This document shows positions 23,801-34,537 of a stretch of DNA of 64,000 bases, in pieces. Source of the DNA: Triglochin maritima. Lineage: Eukaryota > Streptophyta > Magnoliopsida > Alismatales > Juncaginaceae. The notes under the pieces are model-generated. The model saw only the letters and a list, made by a program, of their open reading frames with translations, did not search any database and had not been told where the DNA came from. Each line of letters opens with the position of its first letter. The stretch's first letter is position 1. Where the stretch lies: assembly GCA_963682175.1 (NCBI GenBank), contig OY821784.1:36747621-36811620 (forward strand), given 5' to 3'. The position numbers and the translations under genes are program-made.

Positions 23801-23925
23801 ATAATGACATTACGATAAATATTGATGCATACATAAAATTGAATTAGTATTTTTGAAATGGCATCAAAGCAAAAAGTCATTTAACATAATGATATTATGA
23901 TAAATATTGATGCAGTGATGGCGTA
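20845..23925. mobile_element. Composite inverted-repeat structure, about 3.1 kb
   Basis: Left arm about 20845-21245 and right arm about 23470-23925 are inverted copies of each other with moderate divergence. Shared blocks in order: CACCAATATTTATAATGTCAT, TTATTTATACTAATG, a GGTCCG-rich block, CTTGATTCTGGGTTT, TATGGGCAAAC, GGAATATTC and TTTTTTAAAATAAT. The right arm has one more copy of the AATATTTAT/GTCATTATG subunit. The loop (21250-23465) carries the second CGGTCGACCG cluster (21895-22260) and AT-rich DNA. No transposase is seen. It could be a fold-back element or a hAT-like element caught between inverted MITEs. Confidence 0.6.
21895..22260. repeat. CGGTCGACCG-type palindrome cluster (middle locus)
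   Basis: About nine exact or mutated copies of TCGGTCGACCGA (for example TTCGGTCGACCGAGAA, TCGGTTAACCGAACC, TCGGTTGACCGAACC) at irregular spacing of roughly 25-60 bp. Related clusters lie at 4360-4440 and 39645-40135. Open frames of 70-90 codons here are artefacts of the motif. Confidence 0.8.
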
Positions 23926-23965
23926 AAGTGAAATAAACTGTTTTGAAGTGGGATCCAAGCAAAAA

Positions 23966-24725
23966 ACCCTATTTTATTAGGTTTTCCTGCGTGGGTTATT
24001 TCTTCTGAGTTATAGGTCACAAAGAACCTAAGCTTATAGGTCACAAAGAAATTACTTGCGTCACGAAATAAGACTTAAATATCTTATTTTTTTTGTTGGC
24101 TTTCGATAAGTGGGATCTAATTATCATGTTTTACTTACAAAAAAACTCAAAGTTGAAGCTTCTCAACCAGTATATAAACAAACAAAAAGAAGTATATAAA
24201 CAAGGAAATTTCAAAACGCAAGGGGACTAATATATGACAACCATCTGTGGACTGTGGTTCCACCACAAATATATAATCGCTTTGACGGATGATGCAACGC
24301 AGGTCCATGTCACACTTTCAACAAACCAACTGATCACCTTATAACAAATGGATGTATATACGTTTACGTTGGAAAATTTCATATGCGTTGGTTTTGTCGA
24401 TGGACTGGACTTGTTTAGCGTTTTTTTTGTTTGTTGAAAGTTGGTGATATTATTAAAGATAAATAAATCATGTTATAATCCACATCCCAGAGACCCAAAG
24501 CTTGGCTTGGGGGGTGCAACATAGTCTCCTTGTTTAGCGTCAAGTCGTGAATCAACATTTAAGAAAGAAGCAAAGCTCGCCATCTATAGATGTCTCTCCT
24601 CGTGTTGTGAGTTGTGACTATATCGAAATTGTGGATATCATAATTAGTAATGATGTAGGGCATGACTGGATCAAAAATATAGTAACCGAAACAAATAAAT
24701 GAGTGCTGTTATGATCCACAAGCCA
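23966..24725. other. Intergenic, no gene recognised
   Basis: AT-rich, with a short direct duplication of TTATAGGTCACAAAGAA (about 24012 and 24036). No gene or RNA feature supported. Confidence 0.4.
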
Positions 24726-24734
24726 CAACATGGC

Positions 24735-25410
24735 TTAGAGTACCCTTAACGGGTGCTCTTTGGGGCTGGGTCCCCTCAGACCCGACATGGGGGTGGATCT
24801 GGGGTTGGTTGTTTTTTTGTTTTTATTTTTTTTTGTAATAAATGATTAAAAAATAGTTTTTAAAAATGTTTATTGATATATATAGATTTATATATAATTA
24901 GAATTATTTTTTGAAAATTAAAACAAATAGTCAAATACCCTACATTCTATCCGCTCTACGTCATTTGGAGACCGATCTAAGGTAAAAAAGTATTTTTTTA
25001 AATAAAAACAAATAAAAAACATATTTCCAGAAAAAAGATTTAAAATGACTTTAAAATAAATATATTAACATTATTAACTATTATTAATATTAAAACAATT
25101 AGGTAAATTATTTAATTGATATGTATATTATTTTATATAATTAGAATTAATTTCTGAAAAATTAAAATAAATGTAAAAAATTAATGAAAATTAATAAGAT
25201 AAAGTCATTGTAAAATAATTTATTAAATAGTTTGTGTATTTTTGTGGTGGAATAGAAAATGAGGTAAAAATAAATGATTTGGAGGAGAGATAATGTTGAA
25301 AGTGGGATTGAAGTTAATAAGTGGAAAATAAGTTTGATTGGGTTGGTAAGTTGTATAGTATTATTTGATGACGTGATAGAAAGAGAAACTAAGTTAAGAT
25401 TATTGACGAA
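24735..25410. repeat. Dispersed repeat, copy 1 of an about 680-bp family
   Basis: Starts near ACGGGTGCTCTTTGG and includes ATTAGAATTAATTTCTG, GTGATGGAATAGAAAATGAG-like and GAAAGTG blocks also found in the same order at 49350-50030. No coding capacity. A non-autonomous transposon family is the likely explanation, but terminal repeats and TSD were not resolved. Confidence 0.6.
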
Positions 25411-26820
25411 AGCAAGTACAACATACACATTTTCATGGGATTACAAGTTATAACAAATGACATATAAGTCTCAAATTTCTGTTGAGTAGAATCTAAACAA
25501 TCTTGCTATTCTTGTAGTAGTCGATTATTATACTCAATGTCCTTGAAAAAGATTAAAAGAAAAGCATTAGTATATGATTTAAAAGAGAAATAAAAAATAT
25601 TCACAAACACACAAAAAAAATTTAAAAAGATTGATCTAGCATTAAATATGTTTACATGTATCTTGTTGCTTTGGAAAGGAAAAAATTAATTTTTGTACCT
25701 ATGATCCAAAGTTTTGTTTTCAACGAATTAATAACGGTAAGCTAATAGCGGTAGTAATGGATTAAGTGGTTTAATTATGACAGTAATGGGCTAAGTAGGT
25801 TAACTACTCTACGGATTTATATAAGTGGATTTTATTATAATTGGTGAAGTTAATCTCGATTGGCTTCAATGATTCAAAAAAAAATACAAATTAGATTTCC
25901 TTCGGTGAAAATTTGTGTGACGTTTTTAGTTTCTTATTTTCTAAATTACTTTTGCATAATTTAAATTACTTCCCTTTTAAAGAAATAACGTGAGTTGTTG
26001 GATTTCGTATTATATTTTATGTGTGATTTTTTTGTTTTTTAATGAATTTCATTAAAGTATTTTAATAATGGCTTTTTACCCTTTAGAACAATTTTGTCAA
26101 ATTAGACCGAGTCAAAAAAACTGTACAAATTTACATAATTCATTAAGTTGGTGATTGACAAAAATTACCATTCATGAACCATGTCTTTAGTATGTCTATT
26201 ATGATTTATTTGTCTGAATAACAAGTAATTATTTTTATAAAATAATCTAGTATCCAACCGAATTCTTTTTTTTTGTTTTAGAATAAGTGTAAAATAATGA
26301 TTTTGTATAAAAATATAAATCAAATAATTTTTATTAATGTATTATTCATATTTTTAAAAGGTTTTGACCTCAAACAGTGAATATATAATAATATAATATG
26401 ATTCTTTTATTTTATTTTTGTTGTAAAAAGTAGTAGATGATCGATTTGAGGTATCAAAAAAATTAATCAATGAACGGTTGGAATCAATTTGAATGACAAA
26501 AAATTAGTGGAAACCATACTACTAATATATGATTTGTATTCATATTATTTGTGTTTATATTTCTCTTTTTCAGAGATTACTTGTGTTTATTCGCTTGATT
26601 TCTATAATAGTGCTTTAAAAAATCATATTTATTACTAAAAGATCGCAACGAACGTGGACAAACTTAATTAAACCAAACCCAAACTTAACTTAAGAATTGC
26701 TTCAAGAACATGTGAATATTCGTTCGTTATGAGATGTGAATGAAACAAACCACTATTTTCCCACGTACCATTTTCCTAGGATACTTGTATTTACATATTA
26801 TTAACTATATTTGGTCAAAT
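25411..26820. other. AT-rich intergenic stretch
   Basis: No long reading frame, inverted terminal repeats or RNA gene that I can support across this 1.4 kb. Confidence 0.4.
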
Positions 26821-26824
26821 ATAG

Positions 26825-27847
26825 GTAGAACTATATTGTGGTTGTCAAGTTCTGCTCGAGATTGGTAGATCACTCAATGTTCGTTCGGTTTTGCTCTGAT
26901 CGTGGCTCAAATTGGTCAGTACAAGTCGAGCATGAGCAGCAAACATTGTTTATTCAGTGCTCGCTCAATTCTCACTCGAGACCTGATTATTCTATCCAAT
27001 TACCCATTTACCAAACTCATTTAGCAAACTCATTACACAAGCTCATCCACAAACTCATTACCCATTTATCAAACACATTTAACAAACCAAACTCAAATAT
27101 TCTAACCTACCGAAATCCCAAACCCACATTTCCTCCTCAACAACTCGCTGCCACCTCCTTCTCGTCACCGCCCCTCCACTCCCAATCTCCACCTCCCTCC
27201 CCTCCAAATCCTCTCCCACCCCCGTTGTCATCTCCACTGACCCCACCCTCCCATCCAACAATCCGCGTCGCTTCCTCCAAAAGCTCTCCAAATGCAACAA
27301 ACTCTCCACCACCTCCTCTCCATCCCCCAACTCTCCCTCTGCTCCTCGCCTCATGCCTCCCTTCCTCCGCTGACCTCGCGTGGTCCCACCACCTCCTTGA
27401 TGCCAAGCAAGCCCTCACCTATCCCCTCCAACCTTCTTGACGAGGTATTCAAGGGAGCCATCAATGACGATGAGGGAGCACATGTTTGAGTTGGTTGGGA
27501 AAATGGTCAACTAGGTTATCGAGCAAGTTAACTAGTTGAGTTGCTCCGTTGATGTTGATGAGGGAGCATGTGTTCGGGTTTGTTGGGAAGAGGGTTAACC
27601 AGGTTATCAAGCAGGTTAACAAGTCGAACTGCTCGTGAGCAGGGGTCGAGCCGAGCACAAACGGAATTTTCAGCTCGAAATCCTTATTGAGCGACGACGG
27701 CCACAAACCTTTTCTTATTGAGTCAAACTCGAGTGTAATTTTCGACTTGAAACCCTTATCGAGCGAGCAATGAACACAAACCTTTTTCTTATCAAGTCGA
27801 GCTCGAGGATGCTCGGCTCGCTCGTTTAGAGATCAATTACACCCCTA
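26825..27847. mobile_element. Possible Pack-MITE with PPR-like gene fragment
   Basis: Both flanks are rich in GCTCGAG/CTCGAGC motifs (26855-26990 and 27640-27830), and the right edge ACACCCCTA is hAT-like. Between them a C-rich block (27110-27440) looks like captured coding sequence: one frame reads SSADLAWSHHLLDA, reminiscent of PPR proteins, but the 200-codon frame is mostly low-complexity Pro/Ser and ends abruptly. A degenerate duplication of about 87 bp (GATGAGGGAGCA... at 27469 and 27556) follows. No TSD found. Confidence 0.4.
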
Positions 27848-28218
27848 TTCCATACAAGTAGAGATTTTTTTTTGATAAAGAGAGCTATTATATTAAAATA
27901 GATAGATTGACCATGAATCCACAACTAATCAAAGGTCTTGCAACAAGGCCTCAGGGCAATAATCAAAGTCACCGAAACAATTTTGTAAGAGGAATCAACA
28001 AAAGTCAATTCTAGATATGATTCTTTTGTAGATATAATATGCATCCTTTTTCATATATGGATATAAGGGTTTTTGCAAAAAAAATCCAAGATTATAGTAG
28101 TAAGTTCAAATAGAACTTTAATTCAATACTAAAATTTTACGATCAATACCAACTGTAGTAAATATACACCATTCATATGCAAACTACATAATAGACAGAT
28201 TTATTAAGGTTTAGTTTA

Positions 28219-28750
28219 GGGCATCCACTATCATGACCTAGGTCATCCTGATGACCTAGGTCATCCTGATGACCTAGGTCATGTACACAATCTCTCTTCA
28301 TTTCTCTATCTGTCATGTTATCATGACAAACCTCCTATTTTTCCTTCATTATTCACCAAATTACCATGACCTAAGTCATCCCACTCTCTTTCCTCCACAT
28401 TATTAATTTCCTTATCAACTTTTATTCTATTTCAAAATCATTTATATTTACCAAAATCATTTCGTATTGAAATCCTAACTATATATCAAAATATAAACCT
28501 CCTAATTATTATAACAAATACTAATAAATCTTGTATTGTTATTTTTTATCATTTTTAATATGTTTTTAAAATATCTTTTTTAATTGTTTTTATTTTTTCC
28601 TGAATCGACCCCAACTTTTCAATACTTACCCAATCATTTGGAGATCGATGTTGCAAAAACCACCGACCAACCGGTCATGACCAGATCGCTCTAACGACGA
28701 CCTGATCGACACAACCACTGGTGGGGAGGTCATCCACGTAGTGGATGGTC
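28219..28750. mobile_element. PIF/Harbinger-like MITE, 532 bp
   Basis: Ends GGGCATCCACTA and TAGTGGATGGTC are inverted repeats, flanked by TTA (28216-28218 and 28751-28753), the 3-bp target typical of PIF/Harbinger. Near the left end the palindrome ATGACCTAGGTCAT occurs three times with a 19-bp period (about 28232-28283). No transposase. Confidence 0.75.
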
Positions 28751-28987
28751 TTACATTCCGCGGATTATCTTTTGGTTCGAAGGATAATTAGAAAAACTCA
28801 AAAATCATGACCACACCTAAACCAAAAGTGCCCAAACCAGCTACAAGTTGGACCCAAAAATAATTCATGTCACTTAAAGCGACACAAAAAGATCCTCAGC
28901 TAAGCTTACTCCCCAAGGCAAGATTCCAAATATCCTCTCAAACACCACCAAATCCGGCCCCGAATATCCCGTAAAGGAGAAGAGAAG

Positions 28988-31900
28988 ATGCCCACCATCA
29001 CGAAGCTCTACTCCTGGAAGGAGGCCGCCGAGCACGCCTCCAACGAGGATTGCTGGGTCGTTGTCGATGGGAATGTAAACCCTCCATTTTGGTCACCCAC
29101 AACAACTATAAATTGTGATTTTTGGTGTGTAAATTGATGGTTTTTGGTATTATATGGGTTTGTTTTGATGTGGGTAGGTTGAGATTTTGGGGTTTGGGGG
29201 GTGTAGGTTGGTAAAAATGTGTTCTTGGTTGTGGGTTTTTAAGGTTTTATGCTGAAATGGCGATTGGTGAGAGATTTTTGGTTTAATTTAGGATTAATTT
29301 AGATGTGTGTAAATTGATGGTTTTCGGTATTATATGGGTTTATTTTGATGTGGGTAGGTTGAGATTTTGGGGTTTGGGGAGTGTAGGTTGGTAAAAATGT
29401 GTTCTTGGTTGTGGGGTTTTAAGGTTTTATGCTGAAATGGTGATTGGTGAGAGATTTTTGGTTTAATTTAGGTTCAATAGATTATTTTGTTGGTGGGGTT
29501 TTTTGTTGCAGTGGTGACTGGTGAATATGGGGTTTCAAAGGAATAATCTTTTGATGTCTCTTCTTTGTTAAGTGAAGTGATGGGTTGGGATTTTGAGGTT
29601 ATGTGGTTCCTTTTTTAACTATGAACTTCGGTTTTAGACTTTGATGACTTGTTGCCTGTTTTCCCCTTTGTCAGTTAATCAGCCTGCAGTCTAACCATTG
29701 TAGATACCCCATATAATAAATTTCTTTTGAAAAGAGATGCTTTATTTCGTGGATTAGAGATATAAATAACCATTTATAATTTTTGTTTGTCGGAAATATT
29801 ATTAGGTTTTCTCGTTACTTATTGTTGAATTTTTTTACCGTATATTTTCTTTCAAGGCGATGAATTTCAAGTGCTATAGATGTTGTCTTCTGCTGTCTCT
29901 AATTATTATAGAAAGGGTGTAATCGTGACGGATTCTTGAGATTAAATTCCTATGGAATTGAATATTTCATTATAAATACCAGCTAGATTGTTTTTTATTC
30001 GATAAATTTTTTTAAAAAGTGAAATGTTTCTCACTGTGGTGTCCTCTGATCCTATCCTACAAACTTTGGTTTTAGGGAAGGCTCTGAACCATATATCCCC
30101 AAGAATCTCAGTAATGTAATAGCAGAATAAGCATGATTTTCCATAATTGTTCTCCCCCATAATCCATCCAAGTGCACTCTTACTATAGCTTTTTTAAAAA
30201 GTAATTCTTATAGAATCTCATAAAGTTATCCCATGTTCTTCATTACATTGTGGGATTCCATCATTTATCATTTGTTTGGCTGGCCTTTTGTTGATCCTGC
30301 TTTGCCATTTTACTGTCTTCTAGTCTTCTAGATACTCTTATGTGCAATTATTATAGAGACAAGATGCTCCAATGCTTTTGTTAACTGCTGTGCCCCTTAG
30401 TAATGCCATTATTGTTTCATTCTAAAAGGTCAAGCTACTTTGTGTAGTAAGCAACAACCAGCTCATTGCTAACGTTTTGAACTTTTGACTGGCTTTCAAA
30501 TCTCTGAAAAGTCTCTTTGTACAGAAAGAACCCATTCAAATTTTGTTTTCTGTACATTATTATTCATGTAGCGTAGATTTATTATGCATTTACCCCAAAA
30601 AATCCAAGCGATCTGGATTGGGTTTATTTATATTATTTCATTAAAATCTCGGTAGAGGGCTAGTGTCATTAGATTCCAAATTAATATCTAAGACTAAGCA
30701 TTGTTGTATCGAGTGAGCCAATTGTTTGTTTCTACCTCACTACAGTTACACTTACGGTTACCCATTCCACGCGTAATAAGTTGTAGTGGAGTATAATAGC
30801 TAAAAGTACCTCACATCCCGACAATGTTCACCAAAACATTAGGTGCAAGAAACCATTCAATGAAAACCTTAGGGCTTACCCTTTCACGGGTCATTTAACC
30901 ACCATTTTAACAATCTAATGTCGTAGGGGCACTTCATCTATGGAATGGAAATAATCTAATGTACAGTACAGGATGACATATTTTGATGGTATACGTGAGC
31001 CCTAATTGTATTAGAAGAATATTTATCCTTCCTATCCTTATGAATGAATCCCAAATTTCAGATTGCTTTACCATGGTGCATGCCTCATGATGCTGTGGTA
31101 GGAAAAACTGTGCACCATAAGTATATTCTCAACCAATGGTAATTAGAGCAACCTCAAAATAAAGACTTGAGGTCTTGCTAGACAATTGGAGATGCATGTT
31201 GACTACTACCAAGAAAATTAATGTTTTGCTAGCATAGTTCCTTTTTTTAACTTTTTTTGCTTGAGGCAGTCATGTCTTTGTTTTGTAAGATAGTCGCTGC
31301 TACCTTCCTATCACCGGTCAGGTGTGATCTGGTAATGGTCTGCAATTAGTTGTCATGGTGAACTAGAAACTGAATGTTTACTGTCATATATTGTTCATGA
31401 CTTAGACTCACCCACATGTTACTTCAGCCGAGTAATATGGGGAAAACACTCAGATAATAAAAACCCAGCCCTCCCAGGTGGCTACAGACTGAAGTCTTAA
31501 TATAGCTAAGCAATTCACAAACAACTAAAGAGACATGAAATTTTAGTTTTTAATCTCAAAAGTTAAAAGTGGCAATTGTAATCAGATTAGTCTAACATTG
31601 CCTATGTTGCAACCTGTTGTTGAATCCTAAGATCTTCTTAACATTTTTTGCTACGATAGTGTTTTTGGATCTTTATAATTACCATCACACTGTTTGGTTT
31701 TATTGCAGGTATATGATGTTTCGAAGTATTTGGATGAGCATCCTGGAGGAGATGATATCCTTCTCAAATCAGCTGGTACATTTCATTTGTGAAGCTTCAA
31801 CTCTTACTTAATACTTAGATATTTATTTATTTGCATCTAAACCTTATAACCACATGTTTTATGAAGGGAAAGATGTGACCGATGAATTCGAAGACGTGGG

Positions 31901-32117
31901 TCACAGCAAAAGTGCTAGGGAAATCATGACAGATTATTTTATTGGGGAGATTGATCTATCTTCCGCAACAATACCGGAGCTTGAGATTTTCAAGAAAGAG
32001 CAGCAATCTCCACCGAGTCTCAAGTTTCTCGACAGGCCCTTGCAGTTCTGGGTTCTTCCGGTAGCTCTCGTAAGCGTATCTGCGGTCGTGGGGCTGTTGT
32101 ACCTGCGGAAGAAGTAA
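28988..32117 (+). CDS. CB5: Cytochrome b5, tail-anchored ER isoform
   Basis: Exons 28988-29074, 31709-31775 and 31867-32117 join in phase to 134 residues. Cytochrome b5 carries electrons from NAD(P)H reductases to ER enzymes such as desaturases, hydroxylases and some P450s. The heme-binding core is intact: HPGG at 40-43 with axial His40, and the second axial His64 in DVGHSKSA. Residues 112-130 are a single hydrophobic span followed by LRKK, the usual C-terminal tail anchor with a basic end that favours the ER. Length and domain order fit plant microsomal b5. The ATG follows a GAGAAG leader and gives the expected short N terminus. Intron 1 (2.6 kb) contains a 180-bp direct duplication. Confidence 0.95.
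29125..29480. repeat. 180-bp direct duplication in cytochrome b5 intron 1
   Basis: TAAATTGATGG starts at 29130 and again at 29310. The two units (through AGATTTTTGGTTTAATTTAGG) differ at only a few positions, indicating a recent tandem duplication. Confidence 0.9.
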
Positions 32118-33173
32118 TTCAATGTAGTGTCGATTGATTCATATTCATCACACATATTCGGAACATTTTTGTGGGGCTGCAGGATGACGAAAACACACTC
32201 AATAGTCATTGTATTTCGCTCGAAAGGATTCTAGATTTTTGAATTTATTTTCTTATTATGCTGAACATTAGTGAAGGTACTTAGAATGCAGTTGCAAATT
32301 TCTCTTTCAGCTCTGTACTTGATGATTAAATTTGATGATTAAATTTGAAATTTTGACTACAAATTGGTGCAACTATACTTGGAAGCTTTCTAGTACTAGT
32401 TGTGGAGATGTTACTACATTTCGCTATCATGTCGGACAAGTTGAATTAATTCAGTTGATCACCTACTTATATCACTTGTTACGTGCTTAGGATCAAGTCC
32501 CTTTATGTGCTATTTGGTAGGGGTCAAAACAAGTTGAATTGAACCGAGTCGAGTTGAGTCTTGCATGTTTGAGCTAGACTCGACTTGTTTACGGAATGAG
32601 TCAAAATCTGTGTTCAAACTTTGCTTAAGTGAAGCATTCAAAACTCGACTCGAGATGTTAGCTTGTCAATCAAGTTCGAGCTTGATATGACTCAGTAGGT
32701 TGTCAACCCTCTTATTTATCTTGAGATTTAGCTATTAAACTTAGTCATTTTGTTTACTTTTGAGCCTAATTTACTCATTCAAGAAACAAAAGCAAGGTAG
32801 AATAAGGCCCATTACGCAACCTTGTATTGCTCAAACGCTTAAGAAATAAGAATGCACACTAATGCTTTTTATAAGTTCCCTTGAGACTTTTGTCCATAAA
32901 CTCACCAATGTGAGGCTATCTACTTGACAACTTAGACAATTAATCAATGTAAAGGTTCACCTAATCGTTTTGATTCCACAACTTCAAAATTTGACATTTA
33001 ATCGATCTAAAAGTTCAATTGATCGCAGCAATTGGATTTTCTTAAACACTAATGATTTTTAATTTAATCGAGAAATGTAACCCATATGTTGGGATTCTCT
33101 GATCTCAACTAGTGTACCCAACTGTACTATAGTTGAACTCCAGTCGAGTTTCAAGCTTCAACCAAAGTTGACG
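32118..33173. other. 3' flank and intergenic DNA
   Basis: Probable cytochrome b5 3' UTR, then AT-rich DNA with GAGTCGAGTTGAG-type motifs around 32540-32690. No gene seen. Confidence 0.4.
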
Positions 33174-33181
33174 GATCTTTT

Positions 33182-33416
33182 TAGGGCTGAGCAAAACCCG
33201 GATCGGTCCGGGTTTTTGGACCGGTCGGGGAAGATTTGGTCCGACCCGGTTCGGTCCGGGTTTCGGTCCGGGAAATTCTTGAAATTTCGGTCCGGTCCGG
33301 ACCGGTCTTTTTTTGTGTTTTATTTAAAAAAATAGGTTTTTGACCGGTCCGGGGGCATCCGGTCTTCGGTCCGGACCCCGGATAAAAATCCGGTCCGGAC
33401 CGGATGCTCACCCCTA
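33182..33416. mobile_element. hAT-type MITE, 235 bp, CGGTCCGG-rich
   Basis: Ends TAGGGCTGAGCA and TGCTCACCCCTA, flanked by a perfect 8-bp TSD GATCTTTT (33174-33181 and 33417-33424). The interior is packed with CCGGTCCGGACC-type palindromes, as in the element at 4035-4208. The 76-codon minus frame is incidental. Confidence 0.88.
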
Positions 33417-33764
33417 GATCTTTTAATTAGTATAACAACTCGAACTTAGGGGGATGTTTCTGCCAAGGAAAGTGCCAAAAAATAGATCTACAGTCAAAAG
33501 GAAAAATAAAAGAAAACATGATCCAGAGGAATCCAATTTTCCTTCGACCGGATTTCAGCTATTTGTGCAGTTCGAACCATAATTAACCTGTAAAAATCCG
33601 TTAGAAATTAACTTTTACTATTTGTACATATTGTCGGAATTTAATGGAAGTAAAAAAAGACATTATTTTCTAATCAACACAACATCCGACTTGATTTTTG
33701 CAGATGGTTACAGACATAAAAGGCCAAACTAATAGTTTAGCAAAGATAGTGTGTCAACTCTAGT

Positions 33765-34135
33765 TTGAGGTCAAGACTGGACTTGAAAAAAAATTCAGTT
33801 TAGCTTGAAAATGAAGTATTTAAATGAAAATAAAAAATTCTTCCGACTTTATTTCTTTAAACTCGAACTTGAAAAATCTAAAGCTAGACTCGAAGTAGGG
33901 TTAAGCTAAAACTTCGAATCTTAAGTATTAACCGATATTATTACCAAATACCAAAATAATAATATAAATTGACCATTAAAAAATTTGAGTCGAGTCTCAA
34001 TTTTTTCAACTTTATCGAATCAAATAAGAAGAATATTTTATTTTCATCAAAATCCTTCATTTTCAAGCTAAACTGAATTTGAGTGTTTTACGAGTTAAGT
34101 TTCGAGTTTGAACCAGAATTGAGAGTTCTAACTCG
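33765..34135. mobile_element. Fold-back MITE
   Basis: TTCAGTTTAGCTTGAAAATG at 33794 recurs inverted at 34059, and the surrounding about 140 bp on each side pair with interruptions (ATGAAAATAAAA, ATTCTTC and CTCGA blocks). No coding capacity. Confidence 0.65.
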
Positions 34136-34202
34136 AATGCTAGACTCCAATTTTTACTTCTAACTTTATATTTTATTTTTTTTTGTATTTGATAATAATA
34201 AA

Positions 34203-34425
34203 TAGAGTCAAGATCTAGTGAGTCCAAAGTTTATTTTAATAATTCCAGTCTACTACAACTTCACCCTTAGATTTAATTTACGGTTAATTTACAGTTAATA
34301 TTTACCATTAAATTATTTTATTAACATAACGACACATAACTTTAATCCACTTTACAATTTCTGGGTGGTAGACATTGTGAGGGTTTAAAATGGAAAAATT
34401 AAGTCTGGAATTTTCCGATATCAAA
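34203..34425. repeat. Third copy of the 124-553 MITE-like family
   Basis: Shares AGATCTAGTGAGTC at the left, TTTACGGTTAAT, CATAAC and CAATTTC blocks in the middle, and the GTGAGGGTTTAAAATG right part. It lies about 110 bp upstream of the RRM gene start. Confidence 0.6.
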
Positions 34426-34537
34426 TATTAATAATACTTAATGTTGTAAATTTAAAGTCGAATCTGAGTCTTTTACACCTCTCACACCCCTTCCAAAAAC
34501 CCAAAACTCCAAACACTGAACTTCTTCTCCTCCTCCG

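Noticed and set aside
26838..27440. 200-codon frame as an intact gene
   Set aside because: Mostly low-complexity Pro/Ser with no conserved start, and the protein-like part is a fragment; kept only as a possible captured gene piece.
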